DNA of 64,000 nucleotides from Comamonadaceae bacterium CG_4_9_14_3_um_filter_60_33 (GTDB lineage Bacteria > Pseudomonadota > Gammaproteobacteria > Burkholderiales > Burkholderiaceae_C). The position numbers were made by a program, and so were the translations under genes. The notes beneath the pieces are model-generated. The model was given only the letters and a program-made list of their open reading frames with translations. It had not been told where the DNA came from and did not search any database. The DNA is taken from contig PFUD01000023.1 in the NCBI GenBank assembly GCA_002789915.1, forward strand, positions 1 to 64,000. Reading direction: 5' to 3'. Below are positions 56,091 to 63,926 of this stretch, piece after piece. The stretch's first letter is position 1. Every line of letters starts with the position of its first letter.

Positions 56091-57284
56091 ATGAAAATCC
56101 TGTTTATTTCCGATGTCTATTTTCCGCGGGTCAATGGGGTTTCGACCTCAATTGAAACCTTCCACCGAAACCTGCGTTTGCTGGGTCACATCGTTCATGT
56201 CATCGCGCCAGACTATGCAACGCCAAGCCCTGATGAAACAGACATCATGCGTGTGCCCGCGCGGCGGATCCCGTTCGATCCTGAAGACCGGTTGATGAGT
56301 TTCAAGTGGGCGATGAACCAACAGACAAAAATCCGCAGTGAAAACTATGACCTCATCCATGTGCAGACCCCCTTCGTGGCGCATTATTTGGGGGTCAAGT
56401 TGTCACGCATGTTGGGTATTCCTTGCGTTGAGACCTATCACACCTTCTTTGAAGAATACCTGCACCATTACGTGCCCCTTGTGCCTAAAGGAGTGACGCG
56501 TTTTATTGCCACCCGTTTTTCCCGTCATCAAGGCAACAACCTGGACGGCATGGTCGTACCGTCCGAGCCAATGCGCAAAATCTTGACGGGCTACGGCATC
56601 ACGACCCCGACAAAAGTCATTCCGACCGGGATCGAACCGGCAAGCTTCGTGTTGGGTGACCGAGCCGCATTTCGGGTCAAACACGGGATTCCGCAGGACC
56701 GGCCTGTCATGCTGTTTGTCGGTCGTGTCGCCCATGAAAAAAACATCGGCTTCCTGCTGAAGGTCGTCGATCGAATTCGTCATGAGATTCCCAACATTCT
56801 CTTCATCATCGCGGGTGAGGGCCCTGCGTCAAAAAATCTGGAACATGAAGTCGAGGACTTGAGGATCAGCGAGAACGTCTTGTTCATCGGCTACCTGGAT
56901 CGCCCTGGAGAATTAAACAATTGCTACCGGGCTGCTGATGTCTTTGTATTTTCGTCGCGCACGGAAACACAAGGTTTGGTATTGCTTGAAGCCATGGCGC
57001 AAGGTGTTCCCGTCGTTGCCATTGCCGAGTTGGGAACGCGCGACGTTTTGCGTGAGGGCTTGGGTGTCTGGATTGCACAGGAAGAGTTGACGGACTTTTC
57101 TGGAAAAGTTGTCAAGCTGTTGGGCGACAAGCAAGGTCGCCAAGCCCTTGGAGAGTCAGGTCGTGAATACGCCTCCAAATGGTCAGCCCAAAAGCAGGCA
57201 AAGCGGATGCTTAACTTCTACGAAGGGATTCTCACGTTCCCCCAGAACCGCGCGAGCCCAGTCATGAATGCTCGACTTGGTTAG
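56091..57284 (+). CDS. GT4-family glycosyltransferase, likely lipid glycosyltransferase
   Basis: A 397-residue GT-B enzyme of family GT4. The N-terminal acceptor domain begins FISDVYFPRVNGVSTSIETF, the linker EGPASKNLEHEV follows, and the donor-binding EX7E region is SSRTETQGLVLLEAMAQG. This N-terminus is typical of the SQD2/diacylglycerol glucosyltransferase and mannosyltransferase group. Adjacency to the PlcP-like and DgkA genes suggests the acceptor is diacylglycerol, giving a glycolipid (as Agt does in rhizobia). Acceptor and sugar are inferred. It converges on glgC with 18 bp between the stops. Confidence 0.75.
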   Translation: MKILFISDVYFPRVNGVSTSIETFHRNLRLLGHIVHVIAPDYATPSPDETDIMRVPARRIPFDPEDRLMSFKWAMNQQTKIRSENYDLIHVQTPFVAHYLGVKLSRMLGIPCVETYHTFFEEYLHHYVPLVPKGVTRFIATRFSRHQGNNLDGMVVPSEPMRKILTGYGITTPTKVIPTGIEPASFVLGDRAAFRVKHGIPQDRPVMLFVGRVAHEKNIGFLLKVVDRIRHEIPNILFIIAGEGPASKNLEHEVEDLRISENVLFIGYLDRPGELNNCYRAADVFVFSSRTETQGLVLLEAMAQGVPVVAIAELGTRDVLREGLGVWIAQEELTDFSGKVVKLLGDKQGRQALGESGREYASKWSAQKQAKRMLNFYEGILTFPQNRASPVMNARLG

Positions 57285-57302
57285 TCCAGCAGTGGAAACC
57301 AT

Positions 57303-58613
57303 TCAGCGCTGCAGGCGCACATCCTGGCCAAGCATCATCCTGGTCACCAGCGTGACGCCAGACGCTGTCACATGAAAGCGCTGGCGATCCTCGTGCGGAT
57401 CAAAACCGATCCGGGTTCCGTCGGGAATATGACAGCCGCGGTCGATGATGCATTTTTTGAGTTGGCTGTCGCGCCCGACGATCACCTTGGGCAACACGAT
57501 CGAATCCTCGATCACTGCATGGCTGTGCACATGCACGCCATAAAACAGCATGGTGCGCCGAACGGTGGCTCCGCTGATGATGGAGCCCCCCGCAACCAGT
57601 GAATCGATCGCAACGCCGCGCCGCGTGTCCTCGTCATGGACAAATTTAGCCGGTGGCACCTGAGGCTGCCAAGTCCAGATCGGCCAACTGTCGTCATACA
57701 GGTTGAGCTGCGGCGAAACCTGGAGCAAGTCCATGTTGGCTTCCCAATAGGCGTCGAGCGTGCCAACATCGCGCCAATATGGCGGGTTGGTACCGTCACC
57801 AACACCATCATCGGCAAAGTTATGAGCAAAGCAACGGCAGCGCTTCACACAGTAAGGAATGACGTCCTTACCAAAATCGTGACTTGAGTTCGGATCATCG
57901 GCATCACGCTTTAGCTGCTCGCACAGAAACTGCCTGTTGAACACATAAATACCCATGCTGGCCAGAGCAACTTCGTGGTTGTGAGGCATCGGCCGCGGAT
58001 GGGCGGGCTTCTCATCGAAAGCTTGAATGCGGTTGTCCGAATCGACCGCCATCACTCCGAAGCTACTTGCTGCTTGCAACGGCACCTGAACACAAGCCAC
58101 GGTCACGTCGGCCTCGCGCTCAACGTGCGCCGCCAGCAGGCGCCCATAGTCCATGCGGTAAATGTGATCGCCCGACAGCACCAGGATGTGGTCTGGTTTG
58201 GCGATGCTAATTTCACGCAGATTCTGATAAACCGCGTCGGCTGTGCCACGGTACCAGAAGCACTCGTCCACCTGCTGCTGGGCCGGCATGGTCTCGATGA
58301 ATTCACCCATACGACCATCCAGAAAGCTCCAGGCCAGGTGCAGGTGTCGAATCAGACTCTGGGATTTGTATTGCGTGGCAACACCGATGCGCCGCACGCC
58401 CGAGTTGACACAGTTTGACAGCGTGAAATCAATGATGCGAAATTTCCCGCCGAACGGCACGGCGGGCTTGGCACGCCAGTCGGTCAGGGCAAGCAGGCGG
58501 CTGCCACGCCCGCCGGCCAGAACCATCGCAAAGGTGTTGCGCGTCAATTGACTGATGTAGCGCGGATTGCGGTGCAACCCGATGCTGCCATCCATCGCCT
58601 GCTCGGTGGTCAT
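57303..58613 (-). CDS. glgC: Glucose-1-phosphate adenylyltransferase
   Basis: GlgC makes ADP-glucose for glycogen synthesis. The 436-residue protein has the nucleotide-binding loop AMVLAGGRGSRLLALTD, the Lys in KPAVPFGGKFRIIDFTLSNC, the Gly/Thr segment FWYRGTADAVYQN and a C-terminal left-handed beta-helix domain (SIVLPKVIVGRDSQLKKCII). GAGGAGAC precedes the ATG at 58613. A strong Pho box reading toward it lies 100 to 117 bp upstream, so phosphate starvation probably induces glycogen synthesis. No other glycogen genes are in the window. Confidence 0.95.
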   Translation of the reverse strand: MTTEQAMDGSIGLHRNPRYISQLTRNTFAMVLAGGRGSRLLALTDWRAKPAVPFGGKFRIIDFTLSNCVNSGVRRIGVATQYKSQSLIRHLHLAWSFLDGRMGEFIETMPAQQQVDECFWYRGTADAVYQNLREISIAKPDHILVLSGDHIYRMDYGRLLAAHVEREADVTVACVQVPLQAASSFGVMAVDSDNRIQAFDEKPAHPRPMPHNHEVALASMGIYVFNRQFLCEQLKRDADDPNSSHDFGKDVIPYCVKRCRCFAHNFADDGVGDGTNPPYWRDVGTLDAYWEANMDLLQVSPQLNLYDDSWPIWTWQPQVPPAKFVHDEDTRRGVAIDSLVAGGSIISGATVRRTMLFYGVHVHSHAVIEDSIVLPKVIVGRDSQLKKCIIDRGCHIPDGTRIGFDPHEDRQRFHVTASGVTLVTRMMLGQDVRLQR

Positions 58614-58712
58614 TGCTGCTGTCTCCTCTGGTTGTCATGCCCGATCTTTGCTGCCATGCATGCTTGAGTGCTGCTGCCGTTACCAAGAATGCTTTCAGTC
58701 TGACTGACGGCA

Positions 58713-58730
58713 ATGACAATTGCATGACAA
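58713..58730 (-). promoter_or_regulatory. Pho box for glgC
   Basis: On the minus strand TTGTCAT-GCAA-TTGTCAT is a perfect direct repeat in Pho-box spacing, identical in both halves and one base from consensus in each (T for C at the first position). It lies in the 189-bp divergent gap between glgC and the paralogue 2 gene and reads toward glgC. Confidence 0.8.
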
Positions 58731-58802
58731 GCTGACTGTCTTGACCTAAACCCTTTAAACGATATAAACTATTTACCTCGTTAAATCCAAGGACAACTTA
58801 CC

Positions 58803-59375
58803 ATGACATCAACAATGCAGACCGGGCTTGTGACCGAGCCCACCACAGCCCATGCCGATCAGCCAAGCGCCAGCAGCACCACACGACCTTCAACGCCTTC
58901 AACACCTGCTCCGTCGGCACCTGTGCCCACCCCTCCAGCGGTAAAATCAGTGGCAAAAAGAGTGGCCAGAACACCCGCCAAAAAAGTTTCTGCACCGGCC
59001 AGGCCAGCTACCAAGGTCGCTGTCAAATCAGTCGTGAAGAAGGCCGCAACCAGTGCCGCACTCAGGGCTGCAACTAAAGCACCTGCGAAGGCCGTACCAA
59101 AAACGGCTATCGCTGCGACCACAAAGCCGAGTGAAACCAAGCTGCTGAAGGCCAAAAAGCCAAAGCTGGTGCGCGACAGCTTTACCATCCCTAAACTTGA
59201 ATACCTCAAACTCGAAGAGTTGAAGCAGCGCAGTGTCACGCTGGGAAACGCAATCAAAAAGAGCGAGCTGATTCGCGCTGGCATCATGGCATTGGCCACC
59301 ATGTCAGATGCCAATTTCCTGAAAGCCACAAAAGCTGTTCCGGCCATCAAAACCGGACGGCCTGCCAAAGACTGA
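58803..59375 (+). CDS. Lys/Ala/Pro-rich protein with ribbon-helix-helix-like C-terminus (paralogue 2)
   Basis: A 190-residue paralogue of the product at 43925-44374. The N-terminal 120 residues are a low-complexity histone H1-like region of Ala, Lys, Pro, Thr and Val repeats. The C-terminal domain (strand LVRDSFTIPK, helix LKLEELKQRSVTLG, helix KKSELIRAGIMALATM) is closely similar to paralogue 1. AAGGA precedes the ATG at 58803. It is divergent from glgC across a Pho box that reads the other way. A nucleoid- or granule-binding role is inferred. Confidence 0.75.
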   Translation: MTSTMQTGLVTEPTTAHADQPSASSTTRPSTPSTPAPSAPVPTPPAVKSVAKRVARTPAKKVSAPARPATKVAVKSVVKKAATSAALRAATKAPAKAVPKTAIAATTKPSETKLLKAKKPKLVRDSFTIPKLEYLKLEELKQRSVTLGNAIKKSELIRAGIMALATMSDANFLKATKAVPAIKTGRPAKD

Positions 59376-59392
59376 CTACGCCTTGAAGCGCC

Positions 59393-61087
59393 CTACCCGC
59401 TGTAAGTCTGAGACGCGCTGGCGTCAACCGTGTAGTCACGTGCCTTGACGGTACTGACAAAGTGCCAGGTGCCTTTGGCCTCGGTGGGTGTGAAGCTCAT
59501 GCGCAAGAAGCCACGACGCGACGTGTCCGCGTACTTCAAATCGTCCACAATCCCCAGAAAAATCGCCTGAGTCTGTGCCGGCAGCAATGTGGCCAGGTAC
59601 TCCTCCAGCCCCGGCGAGCTGACGCTGGGGGTGGCGAATTCATGGCCCACCACGGTGCCGTCCATCAGCGTCAGGCGGCTGGACCATGCGTTGTGGGTAT
59701 CCCCCGCCAGCACCACCAGTTTTTTATCCAACTGACGTGCCGTGGACAAAAGCACTTCACGCTCCACCGGGTAGCCATCCCAAGCGTCCAGGTTGTAGCC
59801 CAGTTTGGGGTTGGTTGCTGGGTCAAGCAAGGCTTTTTGCGTGGGGGTCAAAGCCGCCGGTGCCTGCGCTGCCGTGCCCTTGGCCGTCAGGTAATCAGTG
59901 ATGGCCAGTTGACCCGCAGCCAACGCATTTTCGCTGGTGTCACTTGGGTTCAGTGCCGCCAGCACACTCACCGGAAAGCTCATGCGCCCCATCAGCACCT
60001 GTTGCCCCAGCACTTGCCAGGTGGCTTGAGAGGCGGCCATCTGCCCTTGTAGCCAGCTCAATTGCTCTGTGCCCATCAAGGTGCGTGTGGGTGAGGCCAG
60101 GGTGGCCAGCGCGGTGGAGGCGGTGGCCGGGTTGAGCAGTTCAGCAAATTCAATCTGCTTGTCGCGCGCCAACAAACGCGTCTCCAGCATGTGCAGCGCG
60201 GCCAGGCCACCAAAGTCAAAGCTGCGGTAAATCTTGCGCAGATCCTTGGCGTCCGGCGTGCGTACCGGCATCCACTCATGCCAGGCCTGGATGGCTGCGG
60301 CTCGGCGGTCGGCCAGCTTGCCCTCAGTGCCTTCGGTGTGGTTTTCTGCGCCGTCTTTGTAAACGTCGTTGGCAATTTCGTGATCGTCCCAAACAGCAAT
60401 CACTGGCATGGCGGCGTGAAACACTTTGCTGTCGGGGTCGGAGCGGTACTGGGCGTAGCGCTTGCGGTAGTCGCTCAAGCTCAGGCACTCGTTGACTGGA
60501 TCAGACACGCGTCCCAGCGCGGCGGCATCAGCACTGGCATAGCCGTCGGCGGCATATTCGTAAATAAAGTCACCCAAATGCACGGCGTATTGGGCATCGG
60601 TGCGGGTCACCTCGGCATAGGCATTGAAGTAACCTGCGGGGTAGTTTGTGCAGCTCATTACCGCCATCGACAAGCTGGCAGCCCCCGCTGCGGGCAGCGT
60701 ACGGGTACGGCCCACTGGCGAACTGTGGCTGCCGGAACGAAATCGATAAAAGTAGTCCTTGCCTGCACTCAGGCCCGTGGCATCCACCTTGACCGTGTGG
60801 GCACTGGCCGCCAAGGCGCGGGTGCTGCCGGAAGCGGCCAATGTTGTGAAGGCGGCGTCTGGGGCCACCTCCCAGGTCAGGGGCACGTCATCGGTTGCGC
60901 CGTCAAACTGCGCATGCGTCCACAGGATCACGCGATCAGCCAATGGGTCACCACTGGCCACGCCGTAGTTGAAGCCCGGCGCCGAATCATCGCCGCCACC
61001 GCAAGCGGTCAAGGCGGCACCTGAACCAGCCACAGCGGCCAGGGAGGCCAAACGGATCACAAAGTCTCGACGGGAAGTTTGAAGCAT
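59393..61087 (-). CDS. phoD: Tat-exported PhoD-like alkaline phosphatase/phosphodiesterase
   Basis: PhoD is a calcium- and iron-dependent phosphomonoesterase/diesterase that releases phosphate outside the cytoplasm. The 564-residue product has a twin-arginine signal (SRRDF at 5-9) ending in a lipobox (LTAC, Cys29), so it is probably a Tat lipoprotein. A PhoD N-terminal domain follows, and the metallophosphatase motifs VMSCTNYPAGYF, VHLGDFIYEYAADGYAS, VWDDHEIANDVYKDG and VLAGDTHNAW. It is divergent from the 5'-nucleotidase gene across two degenerate Pho boxes. Confidence 0.93.
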   Translation of the reverse strand: MLQTSRRDFVIRLASLAAVAGSGAALTACGGGDDSAPGFNYGVASGDPLADRVILWTHAQFDGATDDVPLTWEVAPDAAFTTLAASGSTRALAASAHTVKVDATGLSAGKDYFYRFRSGSHSSPVGRTRTLPAAGAASLSMAVMSCTNYPAGYFNAYAEVTRTDAQYAVHLGDFIYEYAADGYASADAAALGRVSDPVNECLSLSDYRKRYAQYRSDPDSKVFHAAMPVIAVWDDHEIANDVYKDGAENHTEGTEGKLADRRAAAIQAWHEWMPVRTPDAKDLRKIYRSFDFGGLAALHMLETRLLARDKQIEFAELLNPATASTALATLASPTRTLMGTEQLSWLQGQMAASQATWQVLGQQVLMGRMSFPVSVLAALNPSDTSENALAAGQLAITDYLTAKGTAAQAPAALTPTQKALLDPATNPKLGYNLDAWDGYPVEREVLLSTARQLDKKLVVLAGDTHNAWSSRLTLMDGTVVGHEFATPSVSSPGLEEYLATLLPAQTQAIFLGIVDDLKYADTSRRGFLRMSFTPTEAKGTWHFVSTVKARDYTVDASASQTYSG

Positions 61088-61148
61088 GACATCATCTCAC
61101 TGAGTTGGGAATAGAGGGTTTTCGGACCCCGCTTTTTAGGCCCTTTGT

Positions 61149-61166
61149 GTGACGGTGCCGTGACTG
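61149..61166 (-). promoter_or_regulatory. Degenerate Pho box toward phoD
   Basis: On the minus strand CAGTCAC-GGCA-CCGTCAC has Pho-box spacing with one or two mismatches per half. TAAAAA lies about 10 bp downstream as a candidate -10. It lies 62 bp from the phoD start. Confidence 0.5.
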
Positions 61167-61186
61167 TCGCCGGGCGCCATGCCGCA

Positions 61187-61204
61187 TTGACACACAGCCG
61201 TCAC
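61187..61204 (+). promoter_or_regulatory. Degenerate Pho box toward the 5'-nucleotidase gene
   Basis: TTGACAC-ACAG-CCGTCAC has Pho-box spacing, with TAACCT about 10 bp downstream as a weak -10. It lies 49 bp upstream of the ATG at 61254 and faces away from the phoD box 20 bp to its left. Confidence 0.5.
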
Positions 61205-61253
61205 ACACCACCACTAACCTTTGTGACTCTTGTTCAACTCGCTTTGATTCACC

Positions 61254-63125
61254 ATGCATAAATTAGTCAATTCGCGCGTCCGGCTCTCCGCCAGCGTGTT
61301 TGCCGTGTTGGGTCTGACCCTCTCTGGTTGTGGCGGCAATGACGAGCCCAGCTTCAAGCCGCTGGAACTCAACATTGCCCACATCAACGACCACCATTCC
61401 CAGCTTGAGGCCTTTACTGCCACCGAGCTGACGCTGGACGGCGTGGCCACGCAAGTCGAGTTGGGTGGTTTTGCCCGCCAAACCGCCATGTTCAAGTCGG
61501 TCGCCAACACCAAAAATTTGCTCAAACTCCACGCTGGTGATGCCATCACGGGCTCGCTTTACTACACCTTCTTCAAGGGCGAGGCAGACGCGCAGATGAT
61601 GAACAGCATCTGTTTTGACGCCTTCACCCCCGGCAACCATGAGTTCGACGACAGTGACACCGTGCTCAAGGGCTTTCTGGATGAATTGGCCAAAGGCAGT
61701 TGCAAAACCTCTGCTATTTCCAGCAATATAGTGGCGGCTGCGGGCACCGCCCTGGCCCCAAGCGGCGGCACAGCCTACCTCAAACCCTGGGTGATCAAGG
61801 AGATTGACGGCATCAAGGTAGGCATTGTGGGCATTACCATCGCCGGCAAGACCGTTAACTCATCTCGCCCGCTGGCGTCCACACACTTTAACGACGAGGT
61901 GGCTTCAGCCCAGAAAGCCATTGACGAACTCAAGGCCCAGGGCGTACGCCACATCGTCGCGCTCACCCACCAGGGCTATGACGCCGACAAAGCCATGGCC
62001 GCCAAGCTGACCGATATCGATGCCATCATTGGCGGAGACTCGCACAGCCTGCTGGGTGATTTCAGCGCGGTGGGCATTGCCACATCGTCGGGCAGCTACC
62101 CTACGGTTGTCACCAACATCAAAGGCGAGACCGTGTGCATTGGCCAAGCTTGGGAATACAGCAAGGCTTTTGGCTTGATGAACCTGCAGTTCAATGAAAA
62201 CGGTACAGTCAAAAGCTGTGGCGGCAAGGCGACGCTGCTCATCGGCGACAGCTTCAAGCGCAAGGACGCTGGCGGGGCTTGGCAAGTGGTGCCAGAACCT
62301 GAGCGAACCACCTTGTTAGCCAGCCTGGCTGCGAATCAGCCACAGGTCAAAGTGCTCAGCCCTGATGCGGGCGCAGTCGCCACACTCAAAAACTACAGCG
62401 ACCAGGTGGCCGCAGAAAAAGCCAAGCCAATCGGCACCGCCACTGAGGCGCTGTGTCTGGTGCGCGTGCCAGGTGAGAGCACCAACCGCAGCACCGGCGT
62501 AGCCGGCTGTGAAGCAGCCAACACATTGGCGCGCGGCAGCGATGCAGCGCAGGCGGTGGCCGAAGCCTTTTTGTTTGCTGCCAAGCGCGCCGACTTCTCG
62601 CTGCAAAACGCAGGAGGCGTTCGCATAGCCGTTGCCGCCGGTAGCCTGGACATGAATACGGCATTCACGCTGCTGCCGTTCACCAATGTGCTGGTAGAAA
62701 TGTCCATCACAGGTGCCGAGGTGGTCACCACGCTGGAAGATGCAGTGGCCAATCATCTTGACGCCAAACAGTCGAGTGGCTCACACCCCTATGCCGCTGG
62801 TTTGCGCTGGGACCTGGACATGAGCAAGACCCGCGGACAGCGCTTTAGCAGGGTGCAGGTGCGCAATAAAACCACAGGTGACTGGAGCGACATCGACCCG
62901 GCCAAAACCTATGTATTGGTGACCAACGACTTCATTGCCGAAGGCAAAGACGGTTACACCACACTGGGCACCGTGCTCAAGGATGGCCGCTCGGTGAACA
63001 CCTACCTGCTCTACACGCAAAGCTTTGTCGACTATGTGCTGACCAAAGGTAGTATTGCTCGCCCAGCACGCGGCGACTATGCTCACCAGATGGTCATCAC
63101 CCAAGCCGGTAAGAGCCTGCCCTGA
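61254..63125 (+). CDS. Lipoprotein 5'-nucleotidase / 2',3'-cyclic phosphodiesterase family (UshA-like)
   Basis: A 623-residue extracytoplasmic enzyme that releases phosphate from nucleotides. The signal peptide ends in LSGC (Cys26), indicating a lipoprotein. The N-terminal metallophosphatase domain has IAHINDHHSQLE, LHAGDAITGS, FTPGNHEFDD, ALTHQGYDAD and IGGDSHSLL. The C-terminal 5'-nucleotidase domain has FSLQNAGGVRIAVAAG and LPFTNVLVEMSITGAE. With phoD it forms a divergent pair of secreted phosphatases for organic phosphorus. Confidence 0.92.
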   Translation: MHKLVNSRVRLSASVFAVLGLTLSGCGGNDEPSFKPLELNIAHINDHHSQLEAFTATELTLDGVATQVELGGFARQTAMFKSVANTKNLLKLHAGDAITGSLYYTFFKGEADAQMMNSICFDAFTPGNHEFDDSDTVLKGFLDELAKGSCKTSAISSNIVAAAGTALAPSGGTAYLKPWVIKEIDGIKVGIVGITIAGKTVNSSRPLASTHFNDEVASAQKAIDELKAQGVRHIVALTHQGYDADKAMAAKLTDIDAIIGGDSHSLLGDFSAVGIATSSGSYPTVVTNIKGETVCIGQAWEYSKAFGLMNLQFNENGTVKSCGGKATLLIGDSFKRKDAGGAWQVVPEPERTTLLASLAANQPQVKVLSPDAGAVATLKNYSDQVAAEKAKPIGTATEALCLVRVPGESTNRSTGVAGCEAANTLARGSDAAQAVAEAFLFAAKRADFSLQNAGGVRIAVAAGSLDMNTAFTLLPFTNVLVEMSITGAEVVTTLEDAVANHLDAKQSSGSHPYAAGLRWDLDMSKTRGQRFSRVQVRNKTTGDWSDIDPAKTYVLVTNDFIAEGKDGYTTLGTVLKDGRSVNTYLLYTQSFVDYVLTKGSIARPARGDYAHQMVITQAGKSLP

Positions 63126-63137
63126 CGGCCAAAAACG

Positions 63138-63155
63138 GGCGGCCATGGTGCCGCC
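63138..63155 (+). terminator. Possible terminator of the 5'-nucleotidase gene
   Basis: GGCGGC (63138-63143) pairs with GCCGCC (63150-63155) 13 bp after the stop codon. No T-run follows, so termination efficiency is doubtful. Confidence 0.35.
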
Positions 63156-63194
63156 TGTGGCGTCTGTGCCGTCTGTGCCGTTTGTTGGAGATTT

Positions 63195-63407
63195 TTAGCG
63201 GCGATTTGCCTGCGACGCATCAAGGCGATAGGCAGCGATGGTGTGCGTGTAGGGCACCGACCAATCGTGCTTTTTTACGCTCACAGGTTCAAATTTCCGG
63301 CAAGACTCCAGCGCGGCAGACACCTGCTTGCACAGTGTGTCGCCAGGCCCGTAGCGTTGGCTCAGCTTGTTACGAAATATCTCTAATTTGTCTGACAGTC
63401 GTGACAT
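63195..63407 (-). CDS. Small hypothetical protein
   Basis: An unrecognised 70-residue, basic, soluble-looking protein (SRLSDKLEIFRNKLSQRYG then two cysteines in TLCKQVSAALESCRKFEP). The ATG at 63407 was chosen over one at 63431 because AAAGGAT lies 7 bases upstream. It lies in the same direction as the gene at 63449-63886, 41 bp downstream of it. No function can be inferred. Confidence 0.5.
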   Translation of the reverse strand: MSRLSDKLEIFRNKLSQRYGPGDTLCKQVSAALESCRKFEPVSVKKHDWSVPYTHTIAAYRLDASQANRR

Positions 63408-63448
63408 TTTTTTATCCTTTGGTTGATTCATACGAGGCGATGTATTCC

Positions 63449-63886
63449 TTATGCCATCGCTACCCGCAGTTGCTGCGATGCTGCTCCCAGGCGGCGAATA
63501 CCCATGCGAGCCAGTTCCTTCATAAAAACGAGTGTGGCCTCAAGGTGTTCCAGTGACCATGTTTTGAATGTTTTCCATTCAAGGGTGCTGATCACGGTGC
63601 CATCAGCATCGGCATGAACGTAGGCGGCGCGCGCAATGCCGTTAACCACGCCTTTGACGCGCGAAAAAAGCGTCAGCAAAGCAGCAGACCACAAGGCCGG
63701 CACACTGACAGGCATCAACTGGGCGAAGGGAGCAAAAGCAATCAGGCCCAACCCGAGTGCGTGCGGCAAGGTTACGGCAGGCGCCGCCGCGCCCACGCAG
63801 GGGCGCGCTGTCACCAAAGATGGCGATGCGCGCCGCAGGCGGGACAGATCGAACGCAGGAGGATTGGGAATTGGAGTTAAAAACAC
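63449..63886 (-). CDS. Hypothetical protein with a hydrophobic middle segment
   Basis: I do not recognise this 145-residue product. It starts with GTG at 63886 without a clear ribosome site. A hydrophobic stretch (about residues 40-75, including LGLGLIAFAPFAQLMPVSVP) may form one or two membrane helices; the C-terminal half is soluble and helical (WSLEHLEATLVFMKELARMG). The lack of a recognisable family and the weak start leave real doubt that it is expressed. Confidence 0.4.
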   Translation of the reverse strand: MFLTPIPNPPAFDLSRLRRASPSLVTARPCVGAAAPAVTLPHALGLGLIAFAPFAQLMPVSVPALWSAALLTLFSRVKGVVNGIARAAYVHADADGTVISTLEWKTFKTWSLEHLEATLVFMKELARMGIRRLGAASQQLRVAMA

Positions 63887-63908
63887 CCCGGAATGATGCC
63901 AGCCAAAT

Positions 63909-63926
63909 ATGTCATAAATGTGTCAT
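63909..63926 (+). promoter_or_regulatory. Near-consensus Pho box at the right edge
   Basis: ATGTCAT-AAAT-GTGTCAT differs from the consensus CTGTCATAAATCTGTCAT only at the first base of each half. It reads rightward toward the window end; the controlled gene would start beyond 64000 or within the last 70 bases, where no supported start is seen. Confidence 0.7.

Noticed and set aside
63165-63182. Short tandem repeat of GTCTGTGCC after the 5'-nucleotidase gene
   Set aside because: Two copies of nine bases only, with no array structure; not a CRISPR or mobile-element signature.
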